A stretch of 64,000 bases of DNA from Curtobacterium sp. MCBD17_032 (GTDB taxonomy: Bacteria > Actinomycetota > Actinomycetes > Actinomycetales > Microbacteriaceae): positions 124,001 through 188,000 of the forward strand of contig NZ_QKTO01000005.1 in NCBI RefSeq assembly GCF_003234855.1. The letters run 5' to 3'. This document shows, piece by piece, positions 15,088-24,384 of the stretch. The notes under the pieces are model-generated. The model did not search any database. It saw only the letters and a program-made list of their open reading frames with translations, and was not told where the DNA came from. A program made the position numbers and the translations under genes. Position 1 is the stretch's first letter, and each line of letters begins with the position of its first letter.

Positions 15088-16050
15088 TCAGCGACGCGAG
15101 CCGCCCCGCAGGAAGAGCACGGCGACACCGGCGACGCCGAGCCAGACCAGCGGCCGCGTCACGCGACGCCGCTTCGCGACCCAGCCGCCGTCGGTGGCGT
15201 TGCCGGCGTCGGTCGGCGCGTAGAGGTTCCCGTCGGTGGGCGCCTGCTCCCCGCGGAGGGCGAAGACCTCGACGGCCGGACGGGTGATGCGGTGGAACAG
15301 CCACGGCACGATGAACTCGGCCGGCACGAGTGCGGCCTGGATGCGCCCGACGTAGCGGTTGCGCTTCGGGTGCAGGGCCTCGGCGACGACGGCCTTCGCG
15401 GCGCGCTGCACGGAGACGGTCGGCGGCAGCGGGTGCGACGCCTTCTCGGTGTAGTTCGCGCCGTTCTGGTAGATCGGGGTGTCGATCGTCGACGGCAGGA
15501 CGGCGCCGAAGCGGATGCGCGTGCCCAGGTGCTCGTCGGCGAGCACGTCCATGAGCCCGAGGGCCGCGTGCTTGCTCGTCACGTAGGCCGACTGGTACGG
15601 CGCGGACAGCAGCGACTGGATCGAGCCGACGAGGACGTACGTGCCCTCACCACGCTGCTTCCAGTGCGGCAGGAGCGCCTTCACGGCGTGGACGTGACCG
15701 TGCAGGTTCGTGTCGACGACGCGCTTGAACGCCTCGGTCGGGGTCTGCTCGAACAGGCCGTAGACGAACAGCGCGGCGTTGCCGACGAAGACGTCGATGC
15801 GGCCGAAGCGGCTGGTGACGGTGCCGACGAGGTCGTTCACCTGACGCTCGTCGGCGACGTCGGTGGGGATGGCGATCGCTTCGGCGCCCAGCTTCCGGCA
15901 CTCGGCGGCGGCTTCCTCCAGGCTCTGCTCGCCGCGCGCCGCGAGGACGAGCGTGGCGCCCTGCTTCGCGAACTCGTGCGCAGCAGCCCGGCCGATGCCG
16001 CTCGATGCTCCGGTGATGACGACGACCTTGCCGCGGAATCGTGAACCCAT
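15088..16050 (-). CDS. SDR family oxidoreductase with C-terminal membrane anchor
   Basis: The 320-aa protein has the NAD(P) motif TGASSGIG, the NAA motif (VGNAALFVYG), Ser in VGSIQSLL, and the catalytic YVTSK. The C-terminal ~80 residues extend the core fold and end with a hydrophobic helix (PLVWLGVAGVAVLFL). This length and tail are common in actinobacterial SDRs of unknown substrate. A GGGAGGAG site precedes ATG 16050. It follows the membrane-protein gene at 16061-16783 by 10 bp and is probably in the same transcript. Confidence 0.85.
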   Translation of the reverse strand: MGSRFRGKVVVITGASSGIGRAAAHEFAKQGATLVLAARGEQSLEEAAAECRKLGAEAIAIPTDVADERQVNDLVGTVTSRFGRIDVFVGNAALFVYGLFEQTPTEAFKRVVDTNLHGHVHAVKALLPHWKQRGEGTYVLVGSIQSLLSAPYQSAYVTSKHAALGLMDVLADEHLGTRIRFGAVLPSTIDTPIYQNGANYTEKASHPLPPTVSVQRAAKAVVAEALHPKRNRYVGRIQAALVPAEFIVPWLFHRITRPAVEVFALRGEQAPTDGNLYAPTDAGNATDGGWVAKRRRVTRPLVWLGVAGVAVLFLRGGSRR

Positions 16051-16060
16051 GGGCTCCTCC

Positions 16061-16783
16061 CTACCCGGTCGGCGCTGCCGGGGCGCCCAGCGGCGTGTCC
16101 CCCGTCGCTCCCCCGGCACCGGGGAGCGGAGCCGCGCGGTCCCGGAGTGCGCGGAGCACGCGCGTGAGCACGGCCAGCCCGTCCTGGCCGGCCCGGGAGG
16201 GGCGGCAGAGCCCGCTCCGCGGTTCCAGGACCACGTGCCCGTGATCGGTGTCGATGCGGATGCCGTAGTCCGCGTCCTGACCCCGCCACCTGCGCGTCGC
16301 GACATCGATGCGCCGGGTCTTCGCCCAGGGCAGCTCGTGCACCGGGCCGCGGTGGTCCGGACCCCAGCCGTGCAGCCCGACGTCGTCCACCGTCCAGATC
16401 ACCGGCTCCGGCTCGGCGAACTGCTCGGCGGCCATCGTCGACGTCGTCGCGACCGGGAGGTGGAAGGCGACGTCGACGCCGGCTTCCCGGATGCGCTGCA
16501 GCGTCCTCCGGTCCTGCCGGGACACCAGCCAGGCGACGACCGCTCCCACCATCCCGCAGAGCAGGAGGACGAGCGGCACGAAGACGATGCTGCTGCCTCG
16601 TCCACCGTCGCCGTGGGTACGCCGCACCCACTCCGGGTGCAGCGCCTCGAGCCAGAGCGTCAGTGCCCCCGTCGCGGACAGCACGAGGAGGGCGGTGACG
16701 ATCCGCAGGACAGGAGGCGCCTGCCCGTCGCGGAGTCGTCGGACCCAGGGTTCGCGTTCGTCCGCGGTCGGCTTCGTCTCCAC
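16061..16783 (-). CDS. Membrane protein of unknown function
   Basis: The 240-aa protein has two membrane helices near residues 27-47 and 66-86, then a cytoplasmic-type domain with IWTVDDVGLHGWGPD and PWAKTRRIDVATRRW that resembles PH-like bacterial domains by eye. The C-terminus is Ala/Pro/Gly-rich. It is located 10 bp upstream of the SDR. No specific function can be assigned. Confidence 0.65.
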   Translation of the reverse strand: METKPTADEREPWVRRLRDGQAPPVLRIVTALLVLSATGALTLWLEALHPEWVRRTHGDGGRGSSIVFVPLVLLLCGMVGAVVAWLVSRQDRRTLQRIREAGVDVAFHLPVATTSTMAAEQFAEPEPVIWTVDDVGLHGWGPDHRGPVHELPWAKTRRIDVATRRWRGQDADYGIRIDTDHGHVVLEPRSGLCRPSRAGQDGLAVLTRVLRALRDRAAPLPGAGGATGDTPLGAPAAPTG

Positions 16784-16807
16784 AGGTCGAGCGTGGCACG
16801 GACGCCG

Positions 16808-18937
16808 TCATCCGTCCGGTGGCCCTGCACGGTCCGGCGCGACCCGGTCGAGCGCCCGGTCCACGGTCCGGCCGAGCGGCCCGACGAGGGTCGACACGTA
16901 CGTGCGCGTCAGGTGCTGCGAGTCCCGGTAGACGAGCACGTTGCCGATCACCGCCGGGCAGGACCCGTCCGTGCAGAACCACGGCGTCATGTCGGTGACG
17001 ACCACGCCCGGTGTCGCCCGCGCGGCGTCGACGAGTCGGTCCCCGGCGGCGAAGGCCCGACCCGTGCTGATCCGGCACGCCCGCCGCGCGTCGGGGTGCG
17101 CGTCGACACAGCGCTGGACACCGCTGCCCGCGGCCGGGGTGTCCGGGATCGCGACGACGGTGGTCCCTCGCGCGACGAGGGGCTGCCAGGAGGCCCGGTA
17201 CCCCTCGAGCGCGCGCCGCGCCGGGTCGGGACCTCCGGGGGTGCCCCGCAGGTCGGCCCGGGACGAGGTGAACACGAGGTCGTAGGGGGCTCCCGCCGCC
17301 AACGACCGGTCGACGGCGTCGTTCCACGCCCGACACCGGTCGCGCTCGGCATCGGAGACGTCGGACCACACGACGTGGGAGAACTCGCACCCGCCCTTGA
17401 CCACGAGGTGCAGTTCCCACCCCCGTCGCTCCGCGAGGGCGACGAGGGCCGAGGACCACTGGTGCGCGTGCGAGTCACCCACGAGCGCGACCCGGGTGCC
17501 CCCGCGGACCCCGACGACGCAGCTCCGGGCCGCGGTCGCCTCCGCCTGGCAGTCGTCCCACGTGGGGTCGATGTCGTACGCGCCGGTCATGGTCGACGGG
17601 GTGGTCCCCCGGTCGGGGTCTCCGCCGACGAGGCACCCGCTCCCCGGGGCGATGGCGGCCGATCCCCAGCAGGAGCCCGGCACCGGACCGGAGGTCGCCC
17701 CGGGAGAAGACCTGGCGCCACCGCCGAGCTCGGCGGCGAGTGCACGGTCCTCGCGGAGCTGACCGGTCAGCACCGTCCACCCGGCGGCCGGCGCGAGCAG
17801 CACCAGGGCCGTGCCCGCCGCCACGACGGCGAAGGTGACCCGTGGGCGGAGGCGGGCGAGCCTCCCGGCCGTCACCGGACGTTCCACGAGGACGGCGGTG
17901 CCGTGCGCGAGTCCCGCGGACAGGAGGACCACCGCGGCCGCGGGGACGGGCGTCGGCACGTCCGCCACCCCCGCCCGTTCGAGGGCGCGCGGCAGGAGGA
18001 GGACGACGGGCCAGTGCCAGAGGTACAGCGGGTAGGAGACCCGGCCGAGCCAGCGGACGGGCGGCAGCACGGCGAGGCGGGCGAGGACGCCGGTGTCGAC
18101 GCGGGTCGCGATGACGAGCGCGGTGGCGGCGACGGGCAGGACGGCTGCGGTGCCGGGGTACGGCACGTCGGGGTGGAGCACCACCGCGCAGGCGACCAGA
18201 CCGAGCCACCCGGTGGCGGCGAGACCGGTCCGGACCCACACCCTCCCGGACGCCGGACCGGGTGCCGGCGCGAGCGCGAGCAGCGCCCCGACGCCGAACT
18301 CCCACGCGCGGGTGTGCGGCCACGAGTAGGCGGGGGCCGGGTCGGTCGCGGTGAGCACCACCGAGCACACGAGGGAGGCCGCGACCACCGTGACGACGAC
18401 CGCCGCGACGGTCCTCGACGACCGCAGCCGGTGCCGTCCGCCGGCCGACCACCCGGCGAGCAGCAGCAGCGGCCAGAGCAGGTAGAACTGCTCCTCGACC
18501 CCGAGCGACCAGAAGTGCTCGAACGGCGTCGACGGGCTGCCCGCGGCCAGGTAGTCCGTGCGCGACGCGGCGAGGGCCCAGTTCTCGACGGAGACCGCGC
18601 TCGCGGCGAGGTGCAGGCCGAGGGTGGGCCAGTCCTCCCGCGGGGAGAGCAGGACGGCGGCGACCCCGGTGACCGTGAGGACGACGAGCGCCGAGGGGAC
18701 GAGCCGCCGAGCCCGTCGCGCCCAGAACGCGGGCAGGTCGACGCCGCCGCGGTGCCGGAGCTCGCGGACGAGTTGCCCGGTGATCAGGAACCCCGACACC
18801 ACGAAGAAGGCGTCGACCCCGACGAACCCGCCGCGGAGCACCCCGGCGTCGAGGTGGTACACGACCACGAGCACGACGGCCAGGGCGCGGATCGCGTGGA
18901 CGTCGGTGCGGAAGGGTCCGGACTGCGGCGAGGGCAT
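16808..18937 (-). CDS. AT3-SGNH acyltransferase (OatA-like)
   Basis: The roughly 709-aa protein has an N-terminal acyltransferase-3 domain (FRTDVHAIRALAVVLVVVYH through about residue 370, ten or so helices, with GGFVGVDAFFVVSGFLIT and FYLLWPLLLL). An extracytoplasmic SGNH domain follows, with GDSHAHQW and the DSQHLT catalytic D-x-x-H near the end. Such proteins O-acetylate peptidoglycan or cell-surface glycans. Two starts, GTG 18940 and ATG 18937, are adjacent. The target polymer is not shown by the context. Confidence 0.88.
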   Translation of the reverse strand: MPSPQSGPFRTDVHAIRALAVVLVVVYHLDAGVLRGGFVGVDAFFVVSGFLITGQLVRELRHRGGVDLPAFWARRARRLVPSALVVLTVTGVAAVLLSPREDWPTLGLHLAASAVSVENWALAASRTDYLAAGSPSTPFEHFWSLGVEEQFYLLWPLLLLAGWSAGGRHRLRSSRTVAAVVVTVVAASLVCSVVLTATDPAPAYSWPHTRAWEFGVGALLALAPAPGPASGRVWVRTGLAATGWLGLVACAVVLHPDVPYPGTAAVLPVAATALVIATRVDTGVLARLAVLPPVRWLGRVSYPLYLWHWPVVLLLPRALERAGVADVPTPVPAAAVVLLSAGLAHGTAVLVERPVTAGRLARLRPRVTFAVVAAGTALVLLAPAAGWTVLTGQLREDRALAAELGGGARSSPGATSGPVPGSCWGSAAIAPGSGCLVGGDPDRGTTPSTMTGAYDIDPTWDDCQAEATAARSCVVGVRGGTRVALVGDSHAHQWSSALVALAERRGWELHLVVKGGCEFSHVVWSDVSDAERDRCRAWNDAVDRSLAAGAPYDLVFTSSRADLRGTPGGPDPARRALEGYRASWQPLVARGTTVVAIPDTPAAGSGVQRCVDAHPDARRACRISTGRAFAAGDRLVDAARATPGVVVTDMTPWFCTDGSCPAVIGNVLVYRDSQHLTRTYVSTLVGPLGRTVDRALDRVAPDRAGPPDG

Positions 18938-19053
18938 CACCGGCGACGGTAGGCAGCGCGGGTGAACGGCAGGCGACGCGGTCCGGTGCGGGATCCGGCG
19001 ATCCGGCAGACGCCCGGTTGACCTCTCCGGAGGTCGTGCACGAGGGTGAAGCG

Positions 19054-19515
19054 ATGCTCTCCCTCGTCTACATGTCCGTCGCCGTCGACGACCTCACCGA
19101 CGCGCAGCTCGTCGACCTGCTGCGGGACGCCCGCCTGAAGAACGACGCACTCGGCGTCTCCGGGCTCCTCGTCGCCAAGGAGGGCCGCTTCATGCAGGTC
19201 CTCGAGGGCCCGGCGTGGAGCGTCGAGGACCGCTTCGGTGCCATCCAGCGCGACCCGCGGCACACGGACGTCCGTTCGCTCAGCCGCGAGGAGGTCGACA
19301 CCCGCCGCTTCGACGGGTGGTCGATGGCCTTCGGCAACCCCTCCGACGCCGAGGTCCGGGACGAGCCGGGCTTCAGCGACTTCCTGCAGCGCCGCGGTGG
19401 GCTGCCGGCGGGGCTGGCCGGGTCCCCGGCGGACTGGCTGCTCCGCTGGTTCCGCGGCCGGCAGCTGCAGGACACGCCGCTCGAGGCCGTCTCACTGGGA
19501 CGTCACGCCGCCTGA
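19054..19515 (+). CDS. BLUF-domain blue-light photoreceptor
   Basis: The 153-aa protein is a stand-alone BLUF domain. The flavin-site Tyr6 (LVYMS), Asn30 (KNDALGVSGLL) and Gln48 (FMQVLEGP) are present, as are Trp89 and Met91 (FDGWSMAFG). The C-terminal ~50 residues have no output domain, so signalling must go through protein contacts. ATG 19054 with GAGGG upstream gives the family-typical N-terminus. It precedes an APC permease by 46 bp. Light sensing would suit a leaf-surface organism (inference). Confidence 0.87.
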   Translation: MLSLVYMSVAVDDLTDAQLVDLLRDARLKNDALGVSGLLVAKEGRFMQVLEGPAWSVEDRFGAIQRDPRHTDVRSLSREEVDTRRFDGWSMAFGNPSDAEVRDEPGFSDFLQRRGGLPAGLAGSPADWLLRWFRGRQLQDTPLEAVSLGRHAA

Positions 19516-19561
19516 CCGTCCGACGCGTCCGGTCGCCCCGAGTTCACCTCGGTGTGCCACG

Positions 19562-20833
19562 GTGACGGACGTGCACCCCGCTCCCGCGACCGGACCCCTG
19601 GCCCGTCGTCTCCGGCTGTCCGACGCCGTCACGATCGGCCTCGGCTCGATGATCGGCGCCGGCGTGTTCGCGGCGTTCGCCCCCGCGGCCGCCGCTGCCG
19701 GGACGGGCCTGTTCCTCGCCCTCGTCCTCGCTGGTGTCGTCGCCTTCTGCAACGCCACCTCGTCCGCGCAACTCGCCGCCCGGTACCCCACCTCCGGCGG
19801 CGCGTACGTGTCCGGGCGGGAACGCCTCGGGGCCTGGGCCGGCTTCACAGCCGGGTGGGGGTTCGTCATCGGCAAGACCGCCAGCTCGGCAGCGATGGCG
19901 ACCACCTTCGCCGCCTACGTCGTGCCGGAACCGTGGCAGCGGCCGGTCGCGATCGCCGCGGTCGTCGTGCTCACGGTGGTGAACGCGTTCGGCATCACGC
20001 GCACGGCGCTGCTCACGCGGGTGCTCGTGGTCGTGTCCCTCGTCGCGCTGACCGTGGTGGTGGTCATCGGCACGACCACCACCGGACCGACGGCGGCCGC
20101 ACCGGGAACACCGGCGGCGCCGCTCGGCGTCCTGCAGGCCGCCGGCTTCCTGTTCTTCGCCTTCGCCGGCTACGCCCGCATCGCCACGCTCGGCGAAGAG
20201 GTGGTCGACCCCGCGCGCACCATCCCGCGTGCCGTGGTGACGGCGCTGTCGATCACGCTCGTCGTCTACGCGCTCGTCGCGGTCGCCGCGGTGCACGCGC
20301 TCGGGCCGGGAGGCACGGCCTCCTCCGCCGCCCCGCTCCGGTCCGTCGTCGACACGGCCGGGCTCCCCTGGCCCGGCGTCGTCGTCCAGGTCGGCGCGGC
20401 GGCCGCGTCCCTCGGTGCGCTGCTCGCGATGATCGCCGGGGTCGGCCGCACCAGCCTCGCGATGGCGCGGAACCGGGACCTGCCCGGGTGGTTCGCCGCC
20501 GTGCACCCGCGCTGGCAGGTCCCGGCGCGGGCGGAACTCGCCCTCGGGCTCGCCGTGTGCGTGCTCGTCGCGGTGACGGACCTGCGCGGCGCGATCGGCT
20601 TCTCGTCCTTCGGCGTCCTGCTGTACTACTTCGTGGCGAACGTGGCCGCGTGGACGCAGGAGCGGCAGGACCGGCGGTACCCGCGCCTCCTGGCCGTCGT
20701 CGGCGCGGTCGGGTGCGTCGTCCTCGTCGCCGCACTGCCGCCCGCCTCGATCGTCGGCGGGCTCGTCGTGACGTCGGTCGGCCTGGCGTACCGCGCCGGA
20801 CGGCTCGCGCTCGCGCGGTCGCGGGCGCGCTGA
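19562..20833 (+). CDS. APC family amino-acid permease
   Basis: The 423-aa protein has twelve predicted membrane segments and the APC signature VTIGLGSMIGAGVFAAF at the first helix, then FAGYARIATLGEEVVDPARTIPRA at helix 6. It is a cytoplasmic-membrane amino-acid transporter. Start GTG 19562 or GTG 19571 are both possible; neither has a strong ribosome site. It converges on the ltrA-like gene. Confidence 0.85.
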   Translation: MTDVHPAPATGPLARRLRLSDAVTIGLGSMIGAGVFAAFAPAAAAAGTGLFLALVLAGVVAFCNATSSAQLAARYPTSGGAYVSGRERLGAWAGFTAGWGFVIGKTASSAAMATTFAAYVVPEPWQRPVAIAAVVVLTVVNAFGITRTALLTRVLVVVSLVALTVVVVIGTTTTGPTAAAPGTPAAPLGVLQAAGFLFFAFAGYARIATLGEEVVDPARTIPRAVVTALSITLVVYALVAVAAVHALGPGGTASSAAPLRSVVDTAGLPWPGVVVQVGAAAASLGALLAMIAGVGRTSLAMARNRDLPGWFAAVHPRWQVPARAELALGLAVCVLVAVTDLRGAIGFSSFGVLLYYFVANVAAWTQERQDRRYPRLLAVVGAVGCVVLVAALPPASIVGGLVVTSVGLAYRAGRLALARSRAR

Positions 20834-20904
20834 GGACGACTGCCGCACCATGCCCGCGGACCTCCGGCCGACGGGCGCCGCCGGCGGGTGCGGACGTCGG
20901 TGCG

Positions 20905-22086
20905 TCAGTGCGCGGCGACGGGTACGCGCTGCGCCCGGGCGCCCCGCGGAGAGGCCACCTCGAGCGTCACGACGACGGCGACGACGAGCAGGGCGGTCCC
21001 CGGCAACGAGACCGCCGGGACCGCGATCGAGGCGAGCACCGCGACCGACAGGACGACGACGGCCGTGTTGGCCCCGCGCGGCAGGGACGGGCGGATGGCG
21101 AGCGCCCAGATGGCGAGCACGAACGACGCCACCGGGACGGCGACGGTCGCGGCGACCGCGGCGGAGCCGAGGTGCACCCGTCCGTCGTCGGCGAGCACCG
21201 CGACCTCGATGCCGGCCGGCAACGCCCCGGCGGCCGCGAAGACGAGGTAGTGCCCGTACCCGAACACGAGCGCGGACCGCAGGTCCCGGATGTGGTCGTG
21301 CTGTTCCCGCGAGAAGTAGATCCACCACATCCCGACGGTGATCACGAGCCCGCACGCCGCGAGGGTGAGCAGGGAGCCGAGGTGCTCGGTGTGCTCGAGG
21401 GCGTCGATCACGGCGTTCGCCGAGGCGAGCAGCCCCTCACCGAGGACGATGAGCGTGAACAGCGAGTACCGCTCGGCGAGGTGGTGGGTGTGCCACGGTG
21501 TCGTCTCCGACCGCGACTCCACCCAGACCGGCACGAGCAGCTCGCCGAGGATGAGCACCGGCGCCGCGAACGGTCGCACGTCGTGAGGCAGCGCGAGCGA
21601 CGCCACCCAGAGGACCTGCACGGCGGTGACGCCCACGGCGTACCGGATCGCGCTCGGACGGAACCGCGTCGACGAGATCGCGGCCCGGGTCCACTGTGCG
21701 ACCAGTGCCAGCCGCATGATCACGTAGCCGGTGATCCCGACCGTGAAGTCGCCGTCGACCATCACGGCGTGCACCCCGGCGGCGAGGACGAGCACCCCGG
21801 CCATCTGGACCACCGTCGTCACCCGGTACAACCAGTCGTCGGTGTCGAACGAGGTGGCGAACCACGTGAAGTTCATCCACGCCCACCAGATCGAGAAGAA
21901 CACCAGGCCGTACGACAGGACGGCCGACGTCACCTCGCCCTCCGCCTCGATCTCGTGCAGGTTCGTCGCCGCGAGGCCGACCGCGACCACGAACACGAGG
22001 TCGAACAGCAGCTCCAGGGGGCTCGCGGCGCGGTGCCGCTGGGTCGGGTCGCGGGGGACCATCCGCCGCAGGCCGATCGTCGTCAC
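20905..22086 (-). CDS. Low-temperature-requirement protein A (LtrA) family
   Basis: The 393-aa membrane protein has the LtrA opening (SPLELLFDLVFVVAVGLAATNLHE) with the conserved E-L-F-F/L-D-L-V-F-V, then WWAWMNFTWFATSFDTDDWLYR, RYSLFTLIVLGEGL and about eleven helices. LtrA was first linked to growth of Listeria at low temperature; its molecular role is unknown. The start GTG 22086 is close to GGAGG. It follows the response-regulator gene by 26 bp on the same strand. Confidence 0.87.
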   Translation of the reverse strand: MTTIGLRRMVPRDPTQRHRAASPLELLFDLVFVVAVGLAATNLHEIEAEGEVTSAVLSYGLVFFSIWWAWMNFTWFATSFDTDDWLYRVTTVVQMAGVLVLAAGVHAVMVDGDFTVGITGYVIMRLALVAQWTRAAISSTRFRPSAIRYAVGVTAVQVLWVASLALPHDVRPFAAPVLILGELLVPVWVESRSETTPWHTHHLAERYSLFTLIVLGEGLLASANAVIDALEHTEHLGSLLTLAACGLVITVGMWWIYFSREQHDHIRDLRSALVFGYGHYLVFAAAGALPAGIEVAVLADDGRVHLGSAAVAATVAVPVASFVLAIWALAIRPSLPRGANTAVVVLSVAVLASIAVPAVSLPGTALLVVAVVVTLEVASPRGARAQRVPVAAH

Positions 22087-22112
22087 GTCACGCCTCCTCG
22101 GTCGTGGGCACG

Positions 22113-22784
22113 TCAGCGCTTCTCACGCAGGTAGGTGAGCACGGCGCGGACGCGGCGGTTCGCGTCGTCCGGTGCCAGGTCGAGCTTCGTGAAGACGTTG
22201 CCGACGTGCTTCGCGACGGCGGCGTCCGACAGGTGCAGCTCGCGTGCGACGTCGGCGTTCGAGGCGCCCTCGGCCATGAGGCCGAGCACCGTGGTCTCGC
22301 GCGCGGTGAGCCGGGCCAGTGGACTGTCGGCGGTCCGGCTCCGCGTGAGGTGCCGCACCACGTCCGGGTCGACGACGACACCGCCGTCCGCCACCGTCTC
22401 GAGCGACCGGAGGAAGGCGGCGACCTTGCCGACGCGGTCCTTGAGCAGGTACCCGACCCCACCGTGTCCGTCGTCGAGCAGGTCCTGCACGTACGCGTCG
22501 GCGACCACCTGCGACAGCACGACGACGGGCAGGTCCGGGTGTGCGCGACGGAGCGCGATCGCGGCCCGCAGACCGTCGTCGGTGCCGTCCGGCGGCATCC
22601 GGACGTCGGTGAGCACCAGGTCGGGCGCCTCCCCCGCCGCGGCGAGCGCCGTCACGCCCCGGACCAGTCCGCGGGCGTCTCCCGCGGTGCCGACCACGGT
22701 GTGACCGGAGCGTTCCAGCAGGCTGACGAGGCCCTCCCGGAGGAGCACGGCGTCCTCGGCCACGAAGATCTTCACGGGCGCCAT
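22113..22784 (-). CDS. LuxR-family (NarL type) response regulator
   Basis: The 223-aa protein has a receiver domain with phospho-acceptor Asp60 (LVLTDVRMP), acidic pair near residue 10-11, and KD in LLKDRVG. It ends with a LuxR HTH (LTARETTVLGLMAEGASNADVARELHLSDAAVAKHV). It overlaps its kinase gene by 13 bp and is surely its partner. Confidence 0.92.
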   Translation of the reverse strand: MAPVKIFVAEDAVLLREGLVSLLERSGHTVVGTAGDARGLVRGVTALAAAGEAPDLVLTDVRMPPDGTDDGLRAAIALRRAHPDLPVVVLSQVVADAYVQDLLDDGHGGVGYLLKDRVGKVAAFLRSLETVADGGVVVDPDVVRHLTRSRTADSPLARLTARETTVLGLMAEGASNADVARELHLSDAAVAKHVGNVFTKLDLAPDDANRRVRAVLTYLREKR

Positions 22785-24124
22785 CGAACCACGTCGGGAC
22801 GGTCCCGCGCGTCGTCCCGGTGCACCGGCACGTCGAACCGCAGGACGGTCGGGCCGCCGGGGGGACTGTCGACGTGGAACGTCCCGCCGAGCACGGCCGC
22901 ACGTTCCCGGAGGCCGTCCAGTCCACTGCCGGGTACGGCCACCGCTCCCCCGACGCCGTCGTCCGTGACCTCGAGCCGGAACCGGTCGTCGGCCGTCCGG
23001 GCGGTCACCCGCACCGTGGTGGCCCCGCTGTGTCGGCCGGCGTTCGTGAGCGCCTCGCTGACGACGAAGTACGCGGCGGTCTCGACCCGTGCGGGCGGCC
23101 GGTCGGGCAGGTCGACGGCGACGTGGACGGACAGCGGCGAGCGCGCGGCGAGCTCGTCGACGGCCGCCCCGAGTCCGTGGTCGACGAGGACGCGGGGGTG
23201 GATGCCGCGGATGGTGGCGCGCAGGGCGCCGACGGCGTCGTCGACGTTGCCGCTGATGCGGTCGAGGGCTGCCCGCAGTGCGTCGAGGTCGGGGCCGTCC
23301 CGCTCGGCGGCGTCGAGGTCGACCGAGAGCAGGCCGATGTTCATCGACAGGACCGTGAGCTGCTGCTGGGCACCGTCGTGCAGGTCGCGTTCGATGCGGC
23401 GCCGCTCGGCGTCGAACCCGTCGAGGAGCGCCCGTCGCGAGTCGGTGAGCTCCTCGACACGGTGTTCGAGTTCGCCGGTCCGGTCGGCGAGGAGTGCCCG
23501 TGCGGCCAGGTCGTGGGCCGTCGCGAGGGCGGTGACCGCGTACAGCAGCACGACGGCCGCGACGACGGCACCCGCCAGTTCTGCGGTCGGGTCGAGCCGG
23601 AGGCCGTCGAGCCAGGTGCGGATGACGTCGTCAGCGGGTGGGCGGGCCCCGGTGGCGGCCGCCACGGCGACGCTGCCGGCGACGAGCAGCAGGACGACCA
23701 GCGCGAAGCCGATCGCGGCGACCAGGAGGAACAGGGGCAGGTAGCCGAGTTCGCTCCATGCGAGCGGGTCCCGCAACCGTCCGCGGACGGTGGTGGGGCG
23801 GTCCCGTCCGGACGACCGCGGGTCGGGGATGCGGGGCAGTCCGAGGACGACCGGCAGGCGGCGGCCCACCCGCGCGATCGCGACGGCCCAGACCGGTGCG
23901 AGGAACCAGGTCGCGGTGACGGGAGCGACGACGACGAGGCCGAGCACCGCGGTGAGGGTCACGTCGACCAGCGCTCGCCACGGGGTGGCCGACAGGAGGA
24001 ACGTCCACGGTGGGACGGCCCAGGTGGGCTTCGTCGAGCGGTCGGTCCCGGTCGACGACGCCGCGGTCGGGCGGACCGCGGTGCCCGTGCTGGTCGGGCG
24101 GTCGGTCCGGTCCGTGCTCGTCAC
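22772..24124 (-). CDS. Two-component sensor histidine kinase (HisKA_3 type)
   Basis: The 450-aa protein has a Ser/Thr-rich cytoplasmic N-terminus, about four membrane helices (41-155 and 183-203), the HisKA_3 phosphorylation motif ERDLHDGAQQQL with His249, and a HATPase domain (NAGRHSGATTVRV, DDGVGG, SGLDGLRERA). No extracellular sensor domain is evident, which suggests sensing in or at the membrane. The start is GTG 24124. It is divergent from the GH81 gene; the 260 bp between them show no clear promoter or repeat. Confidence 0.88.
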   Translation of the reverse strand: MTSTDRTDRPTSTGTAVRPTAASSTGTDRSTKPTWAVPPWTFLLSATPWRALVDVTLTAVLGLVVVAPVTATWFLAPVWAVAIARVGRRLPVVLGLPRIPDPRSSGRDRPTTVRGRLRDPLAWSELGYLPLFLLVAAIGFALVVLLLVAGSVAVAAATGARPPADDVIRTWLDGLRLDPTAELAGAVVAAVVLLYAVTALATAHDLAARALLADRTGELEHRVEELTDSRRALLDGFDAERRRIERDLHDGAQQQLTVLSMNIGLLSVDLDAAERDGPDLDALRAALDRISGNVDDAVGALRATIRGIHPRVLVDHGLGAAVDELAARSPLSVHVAVDLPDRPPARVETAAYFVVSEALTNAGRHSGATTVRVTARTADDRFRLEVTDDGVGGAVAVPGSGLDGLRERAAVLGGTFHVDSPPGGPTVLRFDVPVHRDDARDRPDVVRWRP

Positions 24125-24384
24125 CCGCCCACGGTAGGGCGCGGAGTCGGAGCACCGCCAGGGTCTCCGTGTCCGGCGACGGTGGAGCTGGGTCCACCAC
24201 GGGTGTCCTGCCCGCACCCGTGCGGGTCGTCCCGGAGGCGGTCAGGATCCAGGACCGGGACCCGGATCGCTGACGGATCGTCATGCCCTGCCGATCAGTC
24301 CGGGTGCAGGTCCCGCACCACCAGCCCCAGCCGAGCACCGCGGAGTCCGCCGCGTCCGGCCCGCCCCTCCGACAGGAGTCCCCG

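Noticed and set aside
24255..24290. Fourth copy of the TACGTC motif (GCTGACGGATCGTCATGCC)
   Set aside because: Only the GACGGAT half fits and the rest is out of register.
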